Source of the DNA: Deinococcus humi
GTDB lineage: Bacteria; Deinococcota; Deinococci; Deinococcales; Deinococcaceae
Assembly: GCF_014201875.1 (NCBI RefSeq)
Contig: NZ_JACHFL010000009.1
Location: 1 to 64,000 of the forward strand
Length of the DNA: 64,000 bases
Direction of reading: 5' to 3'
Shown here: positions 46,291 to 56,549 of the stretch, one piece after another
Layout: every line of letters begins with the position of its first letter
Position numbering within the stretch: the stretch's first letter is position 1
The notes under the pieces: generated by a model
The model's input: only the letters and a program-made list of their open reading frames with translations
The model's database searches: none
Told to the model about the DNA's origin: nothing
Position numbers and translations under genes: made by a program

Positions 46291-46298
46291 TGCCCGGC

Positions 46299-46304
46299 AG
46301 TGTA
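46299..46304 (-). promoter_or_regulatory. -10 box of minDE
   Basis: TACACT on the minus strand lies 8 nt before the minD ATG. No good -35 box was found. Confidence 0.55.
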
Positions 46305-46424
46305 GCGCCTGTGACGCTTGGGCGTGGGCGGAGGGAGACATATGCGCTGTGACTGCCGTGAGATTGAAGCTTTCCTGGCCCCAGCGTGCCGACGTCATGA
46401 CAGCCCCCATTCATACTCCGGACC

Positions 46425-46439
46425 CCGGTACCATACCGG
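46425..46439 (+). promoter_or_regulatory. Palindrome over the psuK -10 region
   Basis: CCGGTA and TACCGG form inverted arms around CCA, overlapping a TACCAT -10-like box at 46429-46434. The ATG is 9 nt after that box. The overlap would suit a repressor. Confidence 0.45.
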
Positions 46440-46443
46440 GCAG

Positions 46444-47400
46444 ATGTCCTCCCTTCTTCCCCCCCAGGTGCTCGTGGTCGGCGGCGCAAACATGGACCTC
46501 AAGGTACAGACACTGGCCCCTGCCGTTCCTGGCACCAGCAATCCGGGCCGCGCCGCGCAGACCCCCGGCGGCGTGGCCCGCAACGTCGCCGAGACGCTGG
46601 CCCATCTGGGCGTGCGCGTGGCCCTGCTCTCGGCCGTGGGTGCCGACGTGCTGGGCGATACGTTGCTGCGGCTGACAGCAGCGGCGGGCGTGGACGTGTC
46701 GCCCACCCTGCGCGTCCCGGAACACGCCACCGGAACGTACACGGCGGTGCTGGACAACGGTGGGGAGTTGTTGATCGCGGTGGCCGCCATGGAGGTCATG
46801 GGTGCCCTGACTCCAGCAGCGGTGACCCGGCAGGAGGCGCTGTTCCGGGACGCGAATTTTATCGTCGCCGACGGCAATCTGTCGCCCGAGACGCTCGCCG
46901 TCCTGCTGAGACTGGGCAGGGAGGGGGGTAGCAGGGTCATCTTTGAGCCGGTCAGCGTGCCCAAAGCGGCGCGGCTGCTCCCCGCGCTGAACAGTGGGCA
47001 CGCGCCCTGGGCCATCACACCCAATCTGGCCGAACTCGCGACGCTGGTGGGAACAGAGGTGCCCGATGATGCGGCCACCATCCGTGAGGCGGCGCTCAAG
47101 TTGCACGGGCACGGCGCCGAAGTCGTGTGGGTCCGGCGCGGCCTGCGCGGCAGTCTGCTGTCGGTGGCAGACGAGGTCCACGAATTTCCCGCCCTGAGCG
47201 CAGACGTGGTGGATGTCACCGGGGCGGGGGACGCCATGCTGGCCGCCTTTCTGGCCGCGCTGCTGGCCGAGGAATCACTGCCGGAGGCGGGGCGAGAGGC
47301 CCACGCGGCGGCGGCCCTGACGGTGGAAAGCGCGCAGACGGTGGTGCCGGGCCTGTCGAGAGCGGCGGTACGGCAGCGGCTGGTCCAGTCCACTGAATAG
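46444..47400 (+). CDS. psuK: PfkB-family kinase, probable pseudouridine kinase
   Basis: A 318-aa ribokinase-fold sugar kinase. Signatures: an N-terminal VVGGANMDLK (about 11-20), TPGGVARNVAETLAHLG (PfkB signature 1), and DVTGAGDAMLAAFLAAL near 256 with the catalytic Asp. It is followed by psuG after 27 nt. In that pathway the kinase phosphorylates pseudouridine and PsuG splits the C-C glycosidic bond, so the pair is a pseudouridine salvage unit. Substrate identity rests on context; other ribokinase relatives are possible. The start at 46444 fits the -10 box 9 nt upstream. Confidence 0.85.
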   Translation: MSSLLPPQVLVVGGANMDLKVQTLAPAVPGTSNPGRAAQTPGGVARNVAETLAHLGVRVALLSAVGADVLGDTLLRLTAAAGVDVSPTLRVPEHATGTYTAVLDNGGELLIAVAAMEVMGALTPAAVTRQEALFRDANFIVADGNLSPETLAVLLRLGREGGSRVIFEPVSVPKAARLLPALNSGHAPWAITPNLAELATLVGTEVPDDAATIREAALKLHGHGAEVVWVRRGLRGSLLSVADEVHEFPALSADVVDVTGAGDAMLAAFLAALLAEESLPEAGREAHAAAALTVESAQTVVPGLSRAAVRQRLVQSTE

Positions 47401-47414
47401 GCGCCAGGCTGACG

Positions 47415-47420
47415 TACCCT
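47415..47420 (+). promoter_or_regulatory. -10 box of psuG
   Basis: TACCCT lies 7 nt before the ATG at 47428, right after psuK. It would give psuG its own leaderless message besides readthrough. Confidence 0.5.
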
Positions 47421-47427
47421 GTGACCC

Positions 47428-48372
47428 ATGACGCTCCACCCCATCTCTCCTGAAATCGCCGCCCTGATGGACCTGACCCCGGAAGTCGCCGCCGCGCTTG
47501 AGGCAGGCAGACCCGTGGTGGCGCTGGAAAGCACCATCATCAGCCACGGTATGCCCTACCCGCAAAACGTCGGGATGGCACGTGACGTGGAGGCCATCGT
47601 GCGCGACAACGGCGCCACGCCCGCCACCATCGCCGTGCTGGGTGGACGGCTGAAGGTAGGCCTCAGCCCCGACGAACTGGAAACACTCGCCACCGACAAG
47701 TCCGTGCAGAAGATCAGCACCCGTGACCTGCCAGTGACGGTGGCGCTGGGGCAGAACGGCGCCACCACCGTGGCCTCCACCATGCGGATCGCGTCACTTG
47801 CAGGCATCCGCGTGTTCGCCACGGGAGGCACGGGCGGCGTCCACCGCGACGCCGGCCACACGATGGACATCAGCGCGGATCTGCTGGAACTGGCCCGCAC
47901 CGAGGTCTGCGTGGTCAGCGCCGGGGTCAAGAGCATCCTGGATATCGGCCTGACGCTCGAAGTCCTCGAAACCCAGGGCGTACCCGCCATCACGCTGGGG
48001 AGCCAGGTGTTTCCTGCCTTCTATTCCCGTCACAGCGGCTTTGCCTCGCCCCTGAGCGTGGGCAGCGAGGCCGAGGCTGCCCGCGTCCTGCACGCCAAGT
48101 GGACGCTGGGCCTGGGCGGGGGCGTCCTGCTCGCCAACCCTGTTCCCGAGGAGGCGGAGATTCCCGCCCGGGAGATGGAGGGGCAGATCGAACAGGCGCT
48201 CTCGGATATGAACGCGCTGGGGCTGACGGGCAAGGACACCACGCCGTACCTGCTGGGGCGCATCGTGGAGATCACGGGCGGGCGCAGCCTGGAGACCAAC
48301 ATTGCCCTGGTGCGTCACAACGCGGCGGTGGCCGCCAGGGTAGCGGTGGAGTACGCGCGCCTAGGGGCATAA
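47428..48372 (+). CDS. psuG: Pseudouridine-5'-phosphate glycosidase
   Basis: A 314-aa enzyme of the PsuG (IndA-like) family, splitting pseudouridine-5'-phosphate into uracil and ribose-5-phosphate. Conserved parts include RPVVALESTIISHGMPYP near 30, RVFATGGTGGVHRD near 131, VSAGVKSILDIG near 166 with the catalytic Lys, and the late GKDTTPYLLGRI. Length is normal. It is cytoplasmic and probably forms an operon with the kinase upstream. The C-terminus is intact. Confidence 0.93.
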   Translation: MTLHPISPEIAALMDLTPEVAAALEAGRPVVALESTIISHGMPYPQNVGMARDVEAIVRDNGATPATIAVLGGRLKVGLSPDELETLATDKSVQKISTRDLPVTVALGQNGATTVASTMRIASLAGIRVFATGGTGGVHRDAGHTMDISADLLELARTEVCVVSAGVKSILDIGLTLEVLETQGVPAITLGSQVFPAFYSRHSGFASPLSVGSEAEAARVLHAKWTLGLGGGVLLANPVPEEAEIPAREMEGQIEQALSDMNALGLTGKDTTPYLLGRIVEITGGRSLETNIALVRHNAAVAARVAVEYARLGA

Positions 48373-48412
48373 ACCTTCCCTCCAGCCCAACTCAACCGCC
48401 CGAATCCGCACA

Positions 48413-48442
48413 CAAAAAGCCCCCTCCACACGGGAGAGGGCT
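48413..48442 (-). terminator. Intrinsic terminator of metK
   Basis: On the minus strand, AGCCCTCTCC (48433-48442 reversed) pairs with GGAGGGGGCT (48418-48427 reversed) with a single mismatch, followed by TTTTTGTG. It lies 16-45 nt after the metK stop. Confidence 0.8.
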
Positions 48443-48457
48443 GAATGGGGAGGGACT

Positions 48458-49693
48458 CTACACCCCTGCGGCCTGAGCCTCCTGGCTTGCGGAGGCCAGC
48501 CGCAACCCATCGGCGCGGTCCGTCTGCTCCCAGGGAAACTCAGGGCGTCCGAAGTGGCCGTAGGCGGCGGTCTGCGCGTAGATCGGACGCTGAAGGCTCA
48601 GTTGCGCGATGATCGACTGAGGGCGGGCGTCGAAGTGGGCCCCCACCAGTTCGGCCAGCCGCTCGTCGCTCAGGGTGCCCGTACCGTAGGTGTCCACCCG
48701 CAGGCTGACCGGGTTGGCACGGCCAATGGCGTAGGCCACCTCCACCAGGGCGCGGCGGGCCAGCCCGGCGGCGACCAGATTCTTGGCGATGTAACGGGCG
48801 TAGTAGGCCGCCGAGCGGTCCACCTTGGTGGGATCCTTGCCGCTGAACGCCCCGCCGCCGTGTGGCACCGCCCCGCCGTAGGTGTCCACGATGATCTTGC
48901 GTCCGGTCAGACCGGTGTCGCCGTGCGGGCCGCCGATCACGAAACGCCCGCTGGGATTGATGAAGTACTTGGTGTCGGCGGTCAGCAGTTCAGCCGGAAT
49001 CACCGCGCGGATGACGTGTTCCAGCATGTCCGCCCGGATCTGCTCCTGGGTCGCTTCCTCGTCATGCTGGGTGCTGATCACCACGGTATCCACGCTGACC
49101 GCGCCGCCCTCGTGAGGCTCGCCGTCACGCACCACCGTCACCTGGGCTTTGGCGTCGGGGCGCAGGTAGCTCAGCGTGCCGTCCTTGCGCAGTTCCGCGA
49201 GCCGGCGCGTCAGCGCGTGCGCCAGCGAGATCGGCAGCGGCATCAGTTCGGGCGTTTCGTCGGTAGCGTAGCCGAACATCAGCCCCTGATCGCCCGCGCC
49301 GATGCGGCTGTGGGCGTTGGACGGATCGGCCTGCTGCTCCGGGGTCATCTCGCGCCATTCCTCGGAGGTGTCCACGCCCGCCCCGATTTCCGGAGATTGC
49401 TCGTGGATCGCCACCAGCACGGCGCTGTACTCGGCGTCAAAGCCGTAGATGGCGCGGGTATAGCCCACCGTCTTGACGGCCTCGCGCACGGTTTTCTGAA
49501 TATCCACGTGGGCGGTCTCGGCGCGGACCTCGCCCGCCACCACGGCCATGCCGGTGGTCAGCAGGGTTTCCACCGCCACACGGCTGCCCGGTTCCTGGCG
49601 CAGAAATTCGTCCAGAATGCTGTCCGAGATGAAGTCTGCGAGCTTGTCCGGGTGGCCTTCCGAAACCGATTCCGAGGTGTAGAACTTTTGCAT
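48458..49693 (-). CDS. metK: S-adenosylmethionine synthetase
   Basis: A 411-aa MetK making SAM from methionine and ATP. Motifs in order: [16 protein letters not shown] (about 9-24), [16 protein letters not shown] near 123, [14 protein letters not shown] near 248, and [19 protein letters not shown] near 276. Ligand residues (Asp, Lys, His of HPDK) are all visible. It is soluble and of usual length. The upstream region (49694-49894) shows no recognised SAM riboswitch by eye. It is transcribed alone, with a terminator at 48413-48442, and is divergent from the two-component operon. Confidence 0.97.
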   Translation of the reverse strand: MQKFYTSESVSEGHPDKLADFISDSILDEFLRQEPGSRVAVETLLTTGMAVVAGEVRAETAHVDIQKTVREAVKTVGYTRAIYGFDAEYSAVLVAIHEQSPEIGAGVDTSEEWREMTPEQQADPSNAHSRIGAGDQGLMFGYATDETPELMPLPISLAHALTRRLAELRKDGTLSYLRPDAKAQVTVVRDGEPHEGGAVSVDTVVISTQHDEEATQEQIRADMLEHVIRAVIPAELLTADTKYFINPSGRFVIGGPHGDTGLTGRKIIVDTYGGAVPHGGGAFSGKDPTKVDRSAAYYARYIAKNLVAAGLARRALVEVAYAIGRANPVSLRVDTYGTGTLSDERLAELVGAHFDARPQSIIAQLSLQRPIYAQTAAYGHFGRPEFPWEQTDRADGLRLASASQEAQAAGV

Positions 49694-49875
49694 GTCTCAG
49701 CTCCTGTACGTGCCGGGGAGGCGTCTCACAGAACGGCCTGGAGAGGGATGGCGCTGTGTGCCCGGCTTGACGGCCCCGCCCCATGCCCGGAGCGCGGCAA
49801 GCGCAGGGTAACGCACAGGGAGGGGGGCAAAAAAGGAAGGGCGGGCCCCATTCACCTGACATCCCCCTGACCTGA

Positions 49876-49893
49876 GCCCTCAGAATAGAGGGC
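49876..49893 (+). promoter_or_regulatory. Inverted repeat over the PhoB-like regulator's promoter
   Basis: GCCCTC and GAGGGC flank AGAATA, ending 1 nt before the ATG at 49895. A -10-like CAGAAT lies inside. It may be an autoregulatory operator or simply a leaderless start. Confidence 0.4.
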
Positions 49894-49894
49894 A

Positions 49895-50584
49895 ATGAGC
49901 CACGTCGTTGTCATCGAGGACGAGGGAACGGTGCGGGAGGTCCTGCGCTTTCACCTGGAGCGCGCCGGTCTGCGGGTCACGGCCCTCGAGTCCACGGCAG
50001 GCGGGCTGGAAGCCCTGAGCGACGCCGACGCGCTGGTGCTGGACTGGATGCTCCCTGGCGAGAGCGGGCTGGGCTTCCTGCGACGCCTGCGCGGCGACAC
50101 TGAACTGCGCCGCCTGCCCGTGCTGATGCTGACTGCCCGCGCCGCCGAGGCCGAACGTGTGGAGGGCCTAGAAACCGGGGCGGACGACTACCTGACCAAA
50201 CCCTTTTCCGCCGCCGAGCTGGTGGCCCGCGTGCGCGCCCTGTTGCGGCGGACCCAGCCGGACACGCCCCAGACCCTTGCCAACGGCCCGTTGACCATCG
50301 ATCTTGGCGGCGCTGAAGCACGGGTGGGCGGGCAGCGCCTCAACCTGACTCGCCGTGAATTTGACCTGCTGGCCTTCCTGACCCGGCACATTGGGCGGGT
50401 CTACTCGCGGACCGAACTGCTGGACCGGGTGTGGGGCGCGGACTTCCTGGGCGGCGAGCGCACGGTGGACCAGCACGTCACGCAACTGCGCTCGCATCTG
50501 GGTGAGACGGTGGGGCAGCCCGCCTTTCTGGAGACCGTGCGGGGCAGGGGCTACCGTATGCGCCCGTGGGTCGAGACGAAATGA
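49895..50584 (+). CDS. PhoB-like response regulator
   Basis: A 229-aa OmpR/PhoB-type regulator. The receiver domain has the acidic start VIEDEG, phospho-acceptor Asp in LVLDWMLPGESG near 50, and Lys in LTKPFSAAEL near 100. The winged-helix part (about 130-225) keeps LTRREFDLLAFL, VYSRTELLDRVWG and RGRGYRM. It overlaps the kinase gene by 4 nt and PhoU follows that kinase, so the set is likely a phosphate-response module. No Pst transporter is visible in the window. Confidence 0.92.
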   Translation: MSHVVVIEDEGTVREVLRFHLERAGLRVTALESTAGGLEALSDADALVLDWMLPGESGLGFLRRLRGDTELRRLPVLMLTARAAEAERVEGLETGADDYLTKPFSAAELVARVRALLRRTQPDTPQTLANGPLTIDLGGAEARVGGQRLNLTRREFDLLAFLTRHIGRVYSRTELLDRVWGADFLGGERTVDQHVTQLRSHLGETVGQPAFLETVRGRGYRMRPWVETK

Positions 50585-51552
50585 CGGCGCAGGGAACGGA
50601 GCAGGAGCAGGCGGGCACAGCCCCTGACTTCTGGATCGACGCGCTGCCCCAGGCCGTGCTGCTTTGCGAGGGCGGCAACGTGGTTCGTCTCAACGCGGCG
50701 GCCTCACGGCTGTGGGGGGTGACCCAGGCGCGGGCGGCAGGGCGTCCGGTGCTGGAGGTGGTGCGGCGCCACACCCTGGAAGCCCTGATTGAGCGCGGCG
50801 GCGAGCTGGAACTGGAGGTTGGCGGGCGGACCCTGCGCTGTGCGGCCACCCGTGACGGCGAATCCTCCGCCTTGATCGTGGAGGACACCACCGAACACCG
50901 CCGCCGCGAGTCGGAGCTGCGCGAGGCCACCGCCGTCCTCTCGCACGAGTTCCGCACCCCGGTCACCGCCCTCAGGGGCGTGCTGGAAGCGCTGGAATAC
51001 GACATGCCGCGCGAGTTATCGCAGAACTTCGTGCGCCAGGGTCTGCAGGAGACCGAACGCCTGGCCCGGCTGGTGGAGGATCTGGCGGTGGGCTTCCGCC
51101 CCACCCGCGCCCGGACGCTGCTACTAGCCGAAGCGTTCGCCCGCGCCGAACGCCTGCTGGACAGCGAACTCTCGGCCAAGGGTTCCCGCCTGAGCTTCGG
51201 CGCGGACCATCTGGTGAGGGCCGATCCCGACAAACTGCTGCAGGTGCTGCTCAACCTGATCGAGAACGCCCTGAAATACGGCCCGCCGGGCCAGGACATC
51301 GAGATTCAGACCACCACCCGTGAGACCTGGATCGAGGTCCGTGTGCTGGACCACGGCCCGCCCATTCCCGACACCGACAGCCTGTTTCAGGCGCACACCC
51401 GCGGTGCGGGAGCCACCGGCCAGGGCAGCGGCATGGGGCTGTACATCGTTCGCAGCGTCGTCCAGGGCTGGGGCGGTCAGGCCTGGGCGACGCGAACAGG
51501 TGGACGCAATGCCTTCTGCTTCACCCTGCCGGGGGTGGGCGGGCTGGGATGA
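50581..51552 (+). CDS. Soluble PhoR-like sensor histidine kinase
   Basis: A 323-aa kinase. A PAS-like domain (about 15-105) leads to the phospho-acceptor helix with SHEFRTPVTALRGVLEALE near 122 and an ATPase domain (about 210-320) with LLNLIENALKYG and GSGMGLYIVRSV. No transmembrane segment is seen, unlike typical PhoR, so it must sense a soluble signal or bind another protein such as PhoU. The ATG overlaps the regulator's TGA (ATGA). It is followed by phoU after 86 nt. Confidence 0.9.
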   Translation: MTAQGTEQEQAGTAPDFWIDALPQAVLLCEGGNVVRLNAAASRLWGVTQARAAGRPVLEVVRRHTLEALIERGGELELEVGGRTLRCAATRDGESSALIVEDTTEHRRRESELREATAVLSHEFRTPVTALRGVLEALEYDMPRELSQNFVRQGLQETERLARLVEDLAVGFRPTRARTLLLAEAFARAERLLDSELSAKGSRLSFGADHLVRADPDKLLQVLLNLIENALKYGPPGQDIEIQTTTRETWIEVRVLDHGPPIPDTDSLFQAHTRGAGATGQGSGMGLYIVRSVVQGWGGQAWATRTGGRNAFCFTLPGVGGLG

Positions 51553-51638
51553 ACCCATGTGTCACGGACCCGCCAGAACGAGGGCTGTTGCCGAACATGC
51601 CCGGCCCGGATTTCCGCCGCCCACCCCGAGGAGCCCCC

Positions 51639-52283
51639 ATGCGTGAAGTGCTTGAAAATGATCTGCGAAGCGTCCTAAACGGCGCCTTGAATATGCTCGG
51701 CACCGTCGAGCAGATGCTGCCGGTGGCCGCCGATGTGCTGCTAAACGAACAGACCGAGCGCCTCCAGGAAGTTCATGCCCTGGACCGCGAGGTAGACGCG
51801 CAGGAAGCGCGCATTGAGGCCGAGTGCCTGCGGATCATCGCGCTGCACCAGCCGGTCGCCCGTGACCTGCGGCTGGTGGCGCTGATTCTCAAGAGCCTGT
51901 CGGACATCGAACGCATGGGCGATTACGTGGTCCATGTGGCCGAGGACGGCGCGGAGCTGGCCCAGGCCCCAGCACTCAAGAAATACGTCAATCTGGCGCG
52001 CATGCTGGCCCGGCTGGGCGAGATGAGCCAGAACCTGCGGACGGCCATTGCCGACCGCGACGTGACCCGCGCCGAGGGCACCATCACCATGGACGACGAG
52101 GTCGACGACCTGTACGAGCAGATTCAGCGCGAGCTGGTGACCTACATGCTTGAAGACCCGCGCAACATCAGCAAGGCGCTGATGCTGATGCGGGTGGGGC
52201 GCAGTCTGGAACGCGTCGGCGACCACATGGAAAACGTCGCCGAGCGCGTACGCTACTGGGTGACGGGCGTGCGCGAGGCCTGA
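51639..52283 (+). CDS. phoU: Phosphate signalling protein PhoU
   Basis: A 214-aa PhoU made of two three-helix halves, each with the family motif: ALDREVDAQEARIEAECLRI near 59 and MDDEVDDLYEQIQRELVTYM near 148. The signature DIERMGDYVVHVAED near 87 and LERVGDHMENVAER near 190 are conserved metal and helix positions. PhoU damps signalling by the kinase under phosphate sufficiency. GAGGAG at 51629-51634 supports this ATG. It closes the regulator-kinase operon. Confidence 0.95.
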   Translation: MREVLENDLRSVLNGALNMLGTVEQMLPVAADVLLNEQTERLQEVHALDREVDAQEARIEAECLRIIALHQPVARDLRLVALILKSLSDIERMGDYVVHVAEDGAELAQAPALKKYVNLARMLARLGEMSQNLRTAIADRDVTRAEGTITMDDEVDDLYEQIQRELVTYMLEDPRNISKALMLMRVGRSLERVGDHMENVAERVRYWVTGVREA

Positions 52284-52293
52284 GGGTCAGGCC
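52277..52293. terminator. Hairpin at the phoU 3' end
   Basis: GGCCTGA and TCAGGCC pair perfectly (7 bp) around GGG, covering the phoU stop and lying between convergent genes. No T-run follows. It is a weak terminator candidate. Confidence 0.4.
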
Positions 52294-52298
52294 GCACC

Positions 52299-52802
52299 TC
52301 AGCTGCGGGTCACGCGGCAACTGCCGCCATACACCGTGCTGAGCTTGGCGAACAGGCCATTGATCTCTTCGCGCGAACCTGACAGCGCAATGCCCTCGTA
52401 ACTGGTCTGCCCTTCGTCGTAAGACTGGCGGACGTAACACAGCACCAGGCGCTTGGAGTCTGAAACGTCCCAGATCTCGAAGTTCGTCCCCCGGTCCACC
52501 TCAAACAGGTTGATGAAGCCAATGTCGCCGTCGTAGAACCAGCCCTGGCCGCCGCGAAACTCCGGCTCGGCGTCCGTCAAGGTAATTTTACTTCTGAGGG
52601 CGTTGTTGTTCTGATCCTGACCGCTGATGGTCCAGACCTGACCAGACTTGAAGGCGTACCGCGGGACCGGGACGCTGGAGGTTCCACCGCTCGCGCTTCC
52701 GGCACCCGACTTGCTCGCGGCGGGCGCACAGGACGCCAGAGAGATGGCAGCTGTCAAGACGGTGAGGGAAATCAGAAAGGGTGTTTCAGAGATAGGCTTC
52801 AC
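52299..52802 (-). CDS. Small lipoprotein of unknown function
   Basis: A 167-aa exported protein. The N-terminus is a lipoprotein signal ending LASC, so the Cys near residue 24 would be lipidated. A Ser/Gly-rich linker follows and then a beta-rich domain containing WFYDGDIGFINLFEVDRG. No family is recognised. The GTG at 52802 is the best start for the signal peptide; a longer reading from 52877 adds 25 residues without one. It converges with phoU and lies downstream of uppS on the same strand. Confidence 0.7.
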   Translation of the reverse strand: MKPISETPFLISLTVLTAAISLASCAPAASKSGAGSASGGTSSVPVPRYAFKSGQVWTISGQDQNNNALRSKITLTDAEPEFRGGQGWFYDGDIGFINLFEVDRGTNFEIWDVSDSKRLVLCYVRQSYDEGQTSYEGIALSGSREEINGLFAKLSTVYGGSCRVTRS

Positions 52803-52883
52803 AAGAGCGGAGTGTAGGAGATTGCCGCGCCTAAGAGACGAAGATTTGCCTGCCCCCGGTGGGGACGTTCCGTCCAAGCGGCC

Positions 52884-53714
<831 letters not shown>

Positions 53715-53757
53715 AAGCAGGGGTAGTGTAGCGCGCGAAAAAAGATCGGGGCATCCC

Positions 53758-54816
53758 TCAAACGGATGAACTTTGCATGAGCGGTTCGGCAAAGAGACCC
53801 TGCTGCCGCGTCCGCAGCAGCCCCAGCGCCTTGTGGTCCAGTTTTGAGAGGGCCGCAGTCGCCACGATCTGCCGGGGAAGATCGGACGTGCCCGCATAGA
53901 CGTGCAGGGTGATCTGGCGATGGGTCATGCTGTGGCTGACCTGCCCCAGCAGCTCTCCGGAACGCGCACCCAGGCGGCAACACAACTTTTCCAGCGTTCC
54001 CTGGAGCGTCTCGTCCGGGCCAAGCTCAAGCATGGGCAAGCCCATCAGGCCACCGAGCAGTTTGCCCTCTCTCCGCTCCAGCACCGCTGCGTGCCCGTCG
54101 CCGATCAAGAGGGCCACCGCCTCCACCGCCCGCACCGCCGTTCTGACTTTGGGGGCCGGAAAAGCGGTGGGGGTGCCGCTCGCCAGCGCCGCGCACCAGG
54201 CGGCCAGTGGGCACTCGGGACAGCGCGGCGCTCTGGGCGTGCAGACGGTTGCGCCCAGATCCATGACCGCCTCGTTCCACGCACCGGGGCGAGCAGCGTC
54301 TAACAGAGCGTCGGCCCGCGCCCCGATCCACGCGTCTGTCGGCTGCGCCTGGCCGTACAGCCGCGCCAGCACCCGGCGGACGTTGCCGTCGTTGACGGCA
54401 CGGGCCTCCCCGTGGGCCAGACTCGCCACGGCGGCGGCCGTGTAGGGCCCCACCCCTGGCAGCGCCAGCCAGCCGTCATAGTTGCCAGGAAAGCCGTCCG
54501 CAGCGATGAGCTTCGCCGCGCGGTGCAGGTTGCGGGCACGGGCGTAGTAGCCGCAGCCCTCCCAGGCTTTCAGAACCTCGTGGATGGGCGCTTCGGCCAG
54601 CGCCTGCACGGTGGGGAATGCCTCCAGGAAACGGTCATAGTAGTGCAGGCCGCGCGCCACCTGGGTCTGTTGCAACAGGATCTCGGCCACCCAAACGCGG
54701 TAGGGATCGCGCTGGCCCTCGGTGCCCAGCCGCCACGGCAGGTCACGGCCCGCAGAATCGAACCATGCCAGCAGCGCCGCACGCAGCTCGGGGAGAGGGG
54801 TTGAAATGGCAGTCAC
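53758..54816 (-). CDS. mutY: A/G-specific adenine DNA glycosylase
   Basis: A 352-aa MutY that removes adenine mispaired with 8-oxoguanine. The catalytic Glu is in AEILLQQTQV near 45, the helix-hairpin-helix in LPGVGPYTAAAVASLA near 118, and the catalytic Asp in AVNDGNVRRV near 138. The [4Fe-4S] ligands are arranged C-x6-C-x2-C-x5-C near 195-211 (VCTPRAPRCPECPLAAWC). The C-terminal half is the NUDIX-like 8-oxoG recognition domain. It is upstream of uppS on the same strand and possibly co-transcribed. Confidence 0.96.
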   Translation of the reverse strand: MTAISTPLPELRAALLAWFDSAGRDLPWRLGTEGQRDPYRVWVAEILLQQTQVARGLHYYDRFLEAFPTVQALAEAPIHEVLKAWEGCGYYARARNLHRAAKLIAADGFPGNYDGWLALPGVGPYTAAAVASLAHGEARAVNDGNVRRVLARLYGQAQPTDAWIGARADALLDAARPGAWNEAVMDLGATVCTPRAPRCPECPLAAWCAALASGTPTAFPAPKVRTAVRAVEAVALLIGDGHAAVLERREGKLLGGLMGLPMLELGPDETLQGTLEKLCCRLGARSGELLGQVSHSMTHRQITLHVYAGTSDLPRQIVATAALSKLDHKALGLLRTRQQGLFAEPLMQSSSV

Positions 54817-54876
54817 CGCGCCAGTGTAGAGGCGCGGTGACCGGTCAACCGTGGTGTCTTGCCGGAGTGAAGGTGC

Positions 54877-56310
54877 TTAGCCCCGGACGCTCTCACGCCG
54901 CACTGCGCCGGCAGCGGCAGGGGTGCGGATGCGGCGGCGCACGCCATCGGAGTACTCGGCCAGATCGGTCAGGATGTCCGCCACGTCAGTGCGTAGCAGG
55001 AACTGGCCGCCGGGCAGCGGGGTCAGGGCCAGGAAGGGAGCGCGGGTCAGGGTTTCCAAGATGCTGCCCAGTTCGGCGTAATTGACGCCGCTGCCCAGCT
55101 TCTCAGCCAGACGCGGCACGCTGATCACGCTGTGGGCGGGCTGCTGCGCCAGCGTGAGCAGCACGAAGCTGAAGATGCCGCGCTGGGCCAGATGGGCGCT
55201 GACCAGTTCGGCGATGCTGGCGGCGGATTCCAGGTCGACATGTCCGGCTTTCCAGTACCCGCGCAGGTCAATCGGGGACAGCGGGGCCAGCCGCGCGTGT
55301 TCGTTCAGGGCGGCCAGCGCCTCATGGGTCAGGCGGGACACATTCTCGGGATGCTGATCCTCACTGCACAGCAGGACGCGGTACCCCTGCTCCTCGTTCC
55401 AGGCGGGCGCGGTTCTCGCCGCCTCATCCATCGCCACCAGCACTGCGTAACCGTGTGCGCCCAGTTCGGCCTTCAAGCGCAGCACGCCGCCGCCCAGATT
55501 GTCCAGGCGGTAGCCAGTCAGACGGGCCAGTTCGGCCAGCTGGGCTTCGGCGCCGTGCAACTCTGTGCTGACCGACGGCGCAACAACGGTGGCAGGTATG
55601 GTGGTCGCCAGGGTCCCCGTCGCCGCGCCAGCCCGGCCTTCCGCACGGGAAGTCTCGCCGCCGACGCGGGTCAGCGGGGAGGACGCTGTAGGCGAAGTGG
55701 TAGGTAGGGGTGTACCCCTCCTGTCGGCCCTGGTCCTTTCGCTAGTCTGCTCGCCGACCTTCAGCTCAGGGGCGTTCTGTTCACTGACTTTCCGCACACT
55801 GACCCTGGCCTCAGCTGCCCTCTCAGCGTGGCTGGGCCGCAGCTCGGTCACCCTGATCTCCTGGCTGTCGCTATCCAGGGCACTGGTCTCGGCGGGCGGT
55901 GTCGGCTGGGCCTCGGCCTGCTGAGATGTCACCTCCTGCATGCGGACCTCACGCACATGGGCGGTGGACGACACCACCACGCGCCGCGTTTCCGGAGCCT
56001 TGCTCTGCTCGCGCCGGGGCAGGGGCGGCGGGGCATGAGGTTTGACGATGGCCTCCACCTGAAAGCGCGCCGGGGCCAGATTGGTCAGGATCAACACGTC
56101 GTTCACGCCCAGATGTTGCGCGTGATACAGCCCGCCCAGGCCCCAGACACGAGCACGCTCAGTATCCACCTGCACGGTGTGTTCCTCGCCCTTGTCATCG
56201 ACAAAAACAGCTGGACCACTCTGGGGAAAGGTGGACTGGAGGTACTTGAGGATGCTCAGGCTGCCTTCTTGCAGGCAGGGACGGGTCACGATGTAACGCA
56301 TTGATTTCAT
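54877..56310 (-). CDS. Large unrecognised protein with disordered linker
   Basis: A 477-aa cytoplasmic protein of no family I recognise. The first 95 residues look folded and beta-rich ([19 protein letters not shown], then [20 protein letters not shown]). Residues about 95-255 are low-complexity, rich in Glu/Ala/Pro/Ser/Thr. The rest is again folded, with [19 protein letters not shown] near 258 and a final winged-helix-like stretch. The ATG has GGAGGT 7 nt upstream; two other in-frame ATGs nearby are possible. It is divergent from the 56550 gene. Such linkers with two folded ends suggest a regulatory or DNA-binding protein, but that is not shown. Confidence 0.7.
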   Translation of the reverse strand: MKSMRYIVTRPCLQEGSLSILKYLQSTFPQSGPAVFVDDKGEEHTVQVDTERARVWGLGGLYHAQHLGVNDVLILTNLAPARFQVEAIVKPHAPPPLPRREQSKAPETRRVVVSSTAHVREVRMQEVTSQQAEAQPTPPAETSALDSDSQEIRVTELRPSHAERAAEARVSVRKVSEQNAPELKVGEQTSERTRADRRGTPLPTTSPTASSPLTRVGGETSRAEGRAGAATGTLATTIPATVVAPSVSTELHGAEAQLAELARLTGYRLDNLGGGVLRLKAELGAHGYAVLVAMDEAARTAPAWNEEQGYRVLLCSEDQHPENVSRLTHEALAALNEHARLAPLSPIDLRGYWKAGHVDLESAASIAELVSAHLAQRGIFSFVLLTLAQQPAHSVISVPRLAEKLGSGVNYAELGSILETLTRAPFLALTPLPGGQFLLRTDVADILTDLAEYSDGVRRRIRTPAAAGAVRRESVRG

Positions 56311-56536
56311 GCGGGAAACCTCCATTTGGAACACACGCACCTGACCTGACCGGCCAACGGCGCGTGATGCTGCGGTCTTAATTGCCTTCTAAACTAGCAG
56401 AACACGCCGTCGGCGGGGGCACAAGTGTCCCCCATACCCCCGGCGCCCGGGCCCAAGTGCCGGGCGCGGTTCACACAGCACTTTCATGAGGCAAAGCTCT
56501 GGCAGCGCTGAGACCACCGCGCCACCCGAGTGACCC

Positions 56537-56542
56537 TATCCT
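56537..56542 (+). promoter_or_regulatory. -10 box of the NTF2-like gene
   Basis: TATCCT lies 7 nt before the ATG at 56550, implying a leaderless message. Confidence 0.55.
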
Positions 56543-56549
56543 GACGGAC

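Noticed and set aside
49694..49894. SAM riboswitch upstream of metK
   Set aside because: No conserved SAM-I core or similar pattern could be seen by eye. A covariance search of 49694-49894 would settle it.
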